From: Dactylis glomerata | Lineage: Eukaryota > Streptophyta > Magnoliopsida > Poales > Poaceae | Assembly (NCBI GenBank): GCA_007115705.1 | Contig: QXEO01000338.1 | Coordinates: 744,001-808,000 of the forward strand | Direction: 5' to 3' | DNA: 64,000 nucleotides | Shown: positions 60,876 to 64,000 of the stretch, one piece after another | Layout of the letters: the number at the start of each line of letters is the position of its first letter | Numbering within the stretch: the first letter of the stretch is position 1 | The notes under the pieces: generated by a model | Told to the model about the DNA's origin: nothing | Databases searched by the model: none | Seen by the model: only the letters and a program-made list of their open reading frames with translations | Program-made: the position numbers and the translations under genes

Positions 60876-62251
60876 CTAATAATGCCTTGGATACTCACCC
60901 GAGTGCATGCGGCTCGCTGCCGCTGAACCGACAAAATTAATGGGATACACGGGCGCTTTGTTTGTAGGGTAGAAGAGCCCAAAGTTCCTCTCCGTCTCTT
61001 CCCCGGGCTTCTGGTTCTCGTTGAACATGGCGAATAGATACACCTCGATCGGGCCAGGTTTCTTCGGTGTGCCGTGAGCTACATGGTCGATCAATCCTTG
61101 GTTATACGCCCTAGCGTTCTCCATTGTTGCTGCCACCCCTCCCGCTGATGGCCACCCGCTCTCTGAGACGACCACTCTCACCTCAGGCGCTTTGGCTTTT
61201 TCCAGCGCGGCGTACATGGAGTCTAACATGGCATCAAAGAGGTTCGTGTACACAAGTTTGTTCATGGCGTCCGTCATTGGCGGCGCGCCAGGCTGGAATG
61301 TCGCGTAGCCAAGGCTGATATTGCCCTTGTTTTCCTGGTACGCGAAGTAGGGGTACACGTTGGCGAGTAGCGGCGCGCCGGTAGTTGTGAGGAGCTGCGC
61401 CACCTCCGTCATGTAGGATTGCGCAAACACCGCGCTGGATGGCGGAAAGGAGTTGGCGATCACATCCATCCTCACCGCCGTAGAAACCTTGATAGCGCCG
61501 AGACCCACGGCACCCAGGGCGTCATTCAGGTTCCGCATGGCGGCAGGGATCCTTTGTGCGGCCTCACCCGTGAGCTCGTTGCCGACGGCGATATACTTGA
61601 TTTTAATGTCAGGGTAATAGGGTTTGACTTTGGTTTGGACCCAGGAGGCCGCATTGGATGCGCTGGCCGCGAGGAAGGCCACTTCGTCATTGGTGGTGCC
61701 GAGGATGAGACCGATGCCCGTGTTGCGGAGTGCCTCGAGTGCCGAGGGCTCGACAGAGTAGAGCCGCATGCTGAAGATCCCCAAGGAGCGGTAGAGCTGC
61801 ACGACATCGTGCGGCGACGGGAGGTTGCTACCGATGGTGCCGTAGCACACACCGATGGAGTGCACACCTGCATGCATGCACCGTAGAACAGGATTAATAT
61901 TCAGACAGATATACACAAGGGTCCAAAGTCGTCGGTAAATGGATCCAGTGTCCAGATACATCGATAGTTAACCACAGATTGTTGATTAGTGGAGTACATG
62001 TTAGTACATAGAAGAACTGATGAACTCTCTGTTTTAGGTCTGTTTCTTCTATTATAGTTCCAACAAAATTCATAATAATATCTTTACAGAAGAGAAACCC
62101 AGATCTACGGAATTTGTATATCGTTACATACAAAAATCATATGAAAGGACGGCAAGATACATCCATATATACCTGGAGGGGCGGAGGCGATCAAGACTCC
62201 GACAAGCAACGCCGCCGCGAGCACCGGAGCAAATCCTCGCATGGTCAACAT
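60876..62251 (-). CDS. GH17 beta-1,3-glucanase (PR-2 type, 356 aa)
   Basis: Exon 1 (62251-62173) encodes MLTMRGFAPVLAAALLVGVL plus IASAPPG, a signal peptide. A phase-1 intron (62172-61868, CCAG|GTATAT to TGCATGCAG|GTG) leads to exon 2 (61867-60876): the mature start VHSIGVCYGTIGSNLPSPHD, IKYIAVGNELTGEA with the proton-donor Glu, ANVYPYFAYQENKGNISLGY, and VRVVVSESGWPSAGG with the nucleophile Glu. It ends KAPVYPINF plus an 18-residue tail (VGSAAASRMHSGEYPRHY). The enzyme hydrolyses beta-1,3-glucan (callose, fungal wall glucan) in the apoplast or vacuole. The tail sits where vacuolar forms have a C-terminal propeptide but lacks an N-glycosylation site. No X8/CBM43 or GPI region is present. The intron in the signal-peptide end is normal for GH17. 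The gene is intact. It could equally be a development-related family member. Confidence 0.92.
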
Positions 62252-62346
62252 CGTCTTCAAATATTTAGCCCTGAACTACCCTGCTCTCTTTGATTTGACC
62301 GTGTGATGTATGCCAGTGCTATATCACAAACCGGCCGGAGGCCCTG

Positions 62347-62355
62347 CTTTTTATA
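62347..62355 (-). promoter_or_regulatory. TATA box of the glucanase gene
   Basis: The minus strand reads GTATAAAAA about 97 bp upstream of the ATG, well placed for transcription of this gene. Confidence 0.65.
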
Positions 62356-62808
62356 CTCGCGCTACTCAACGCCTGAATTTGCAGTGCCATACGCACGTGG
62401 TGAAAATTGCCACCATCTGTCATTCCTTACCTGTTTTACATGAATGCGATAGGCAATTTCTGAGGTGTCACATACCAAATATATTTCAACCGTATTTATG
62501 TTTCCAGATAGAAAGATCTTGGGATTTATTTTTGAAGATTTTTCTCTTCAATGATGGTACATATCCTATCTGGATAAACATAGACGCGGTTTTTGCAATA
62601 ATATTTGGATGTGACACCTCCGAAATTGCCACTTTGGAGACGCCTACTTCAGGAAAGAAACGGGCATAGCATTTGCCTTGTTGGTGCCTTGGAATTTCTA
62701 GAGCCGAAAGCGTTAAATTCATGGAAACATTAGTCTAATACGGAAACTGTTCAACATGTACGTATTGTCACAAACTGTGACAATGACCTATCCAGGAAGG
62801 AGGTGCCC

Positions 62809-62839
<31 letters not shown>

Positions 62840-63315
62840 ACACACGCAACAGGCTGTGAACGGGCCTGCAGAGGACCAACCTGTGGTTGGATGGTGAGGA
62901 TTGTTGTTTTTATGGACAATCTGAAGTTTATGGCTGGTGAATAGTATAAAGAATCTACAGCTGATAGCCGACATGAGGACCAACCATTTCATCATGTCCG
63001 CTCCCGCGAGCGGATGGGACAAAACCCTAACCCTCGCGTCGCCAAGTCCTCCCCCTCCCCCATCCCCACTCTAGTCGTTGTCATATAGGGCATAGCTGGG
63101 CTAAGCCCCGGGGTGCTGGTGGCGGGGGAGGGGGCTCTTCTACCCTCGCGCGGTTGGTGGTGGCGCGGGCTGCTACGGCCGATGGGGCATGGCGCTGGAT
63201 GATTGCGCGCGACGGCCTGGCCACTTGGCAAAGGCATGGCGGCACCGCAGTCTTCTGCGCACTCGACGCGGCAACGGCACCCCTCGGGCACAGCTACGGT
63301 GGTGGGTGGGATGAC
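62356..63315. other. Glucanase upstream region and intergenic sequence
   Basis: No gene is recognised. 62807-62846 is a poly(C)-then-(CA)n simple repeat. 63000-63310 is GC-rich with unclassified short ORFs on both strands. Confidence 0.4.
62807..62846. repeat. Poly(C) followed by (CA)n microsatellite
   Basis: About 18-19 C residues followed by about 10 CA units. It lies roughly 560 bp upstream of the glucanase ATG. The length of a C run of this size is error-prone in sequencing. Confidence 0.9.
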
Positions 63316-64000
63316 TGAAGGAGATATGCCGTAGAGGCAAATAATAAAGTGGATTTTATTGTCATATCGCATTTGTTCATAATATATTATATGCCATGTT
63401 ATAACTGTATTAAGCAGAAACATTACAACACGTGTGTCATATAACAAACAGGTCCCTAGTAGCTTCTATATGAACTAGCTCATGTGTCATCCAATGATCA
63501 AGGTTTCCTGATCATGGGCAATTACGTCAATGACAATGAGGTCATGTATGGATATGATGGGCACACACCCACATAAGTTTTAACATTGCAATTAACTATG
63601 AAATAAAGTAACCTAATTCTTAGACTGTGAGGTCACATCTAATCACTACATCCGGAGGCTACTTTGATTGCATCAACCGTCATTACCGTAACAGGATGAC
63701 TGAAAAGGTGTCTCTTGGGTATGCCGATGGGGTATGTTGAGGCATGTTCACCAAGAGCGGGATTTGTCTATCCGCATGACGGATTGTTACTCTGGGCCCA
63801 CTCAGTGACAGTTGCATCTACGAAGCTTGCAAGCGTATGACTAGGTCACGGAGGATGCAATGTCATGAGAACGAGTAAACAGACTTGTCGGTAACGAGGG
63901 TGAACACGATATGGAGATATTAGTGATCTAACCTCAGACAAAGATCTAGTATCACGAGACAAAGGGAATGGGATACGATGTTTATGGATCAACGAAGAGT
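63316..64000 (+). mobile_element. Partial BARE1/Angela-like Copia LTR
   Basis: It starts TGAAGGAGATATGCCGTAGA, followed by GGCAAATAATAAAGTGG, the recognisable start of BARE1/WIS/Angela-type Copia LTRs that are abundant in Triticeae and relatives. A candidate duplication ATGAC precedes it (63311-63315). It runs off the right edge. The orientation is taken from the LTR start. Confidence 0.75.

Noticed and set aside
62768..63022. Minus-strand ORF over the poly(C)/(CA) repeat
   Set aside because: Codes only simple-sequence peptides and depends on uncertain homopolymer length.

Overview
This window comes from a grass genome, most likely a Pooideae species. Triticeae or a close relative fits best, but the sequence alone does not fix the species. 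It is built almost entirely of nested transposable elements, and plant TATA boxes, GT-AG introns and grass gene families occur throughout. Few host genes stand outside the elements: a B3/AT-hook protein at the left (2565-3287, +) and a GH17 beta-1,3-glucanase at the right (60876-62251, -).

Layout. 1-2172 is most of a long terminal repeat (LTR), minus orientation. 2173-3600 holds the B3/AT-hook gene. About 3600-10825 is a damaged Ty3/Gypsy element of the Tat type on the minus strand; its 3' LTR is missing. It sits in a second Gypsy family, called family X here (termini TGATACGTCTC / CGCCATCA), whose minus-strand copy is split into 10826-11220 and 31161-34563. What splits it is MULE1 (11221-31160), a Mutator-like element with GGGATTTC terminal inverted repeats and a perfect 9-bp target duplication TTCATATTA. 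MULE1 was in turn entered by a young Tat-type retrotransposon (14273-29214, 5-bp duplication CTGAG, two 925-bp LTRs differing at four sites). To the right are part of a Copia-like LTR (34564-35192) and about 1.2 kb without a recognised gene.

A second Mutator-like element, MULE2 (36441-60719, 9-bp duplication matching 8 of 9), follows. It contains a complete non-autonomous family X element (39600-48085, duplication GCGCT) and a complete CACTA (En/Spm-type) transposon (49229-59889, duplication GTG). The glucanase gene begins 148 bp beyond MULE2. The window ends in a BARE1/Angela-like Copia LTR (63316-64000).

With the nested insertions subtracted, MULE1 and MULE2 are sister elements of about 4,993 and 5,124 bp. 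They share terminal repeats, a central block, a promoter/leader block and a right tail. In each, the left and right gene slots hold different gene pieces. MULE1 carries a GRF zinc-finger gene (broken) and a zf-XS-like gene (open, one intron). MULE2 carries an RG-repeat/B3 gene (open, minus strand) and an F-box/DUF295 gene (broken by two stop codons and by the CACTA insertion). Both right-hand ORFs start just after the same leader at homologous positions. This looks like a gene-capturing MULE chassis that places different domains behind one promoter and start region, and it is the most interesting system in the window.

The young Tat element is the second point of interest. Its gag ORF starts inside the LTR and is translated through the primer-binding site. 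Gag-protease and pol are separated by a single in-frame TAG that is also present at the same place in the divergent Tat element at 3600-10825. An intact seven-exon gene on the opposite strand (22993-27279) has its own TATA box. The CACTA element carries an intact TNP2-type transposase and a second multi-exon gene ending in a Ulp1-like C48 protease with its His-Asp-Cys residues visible.
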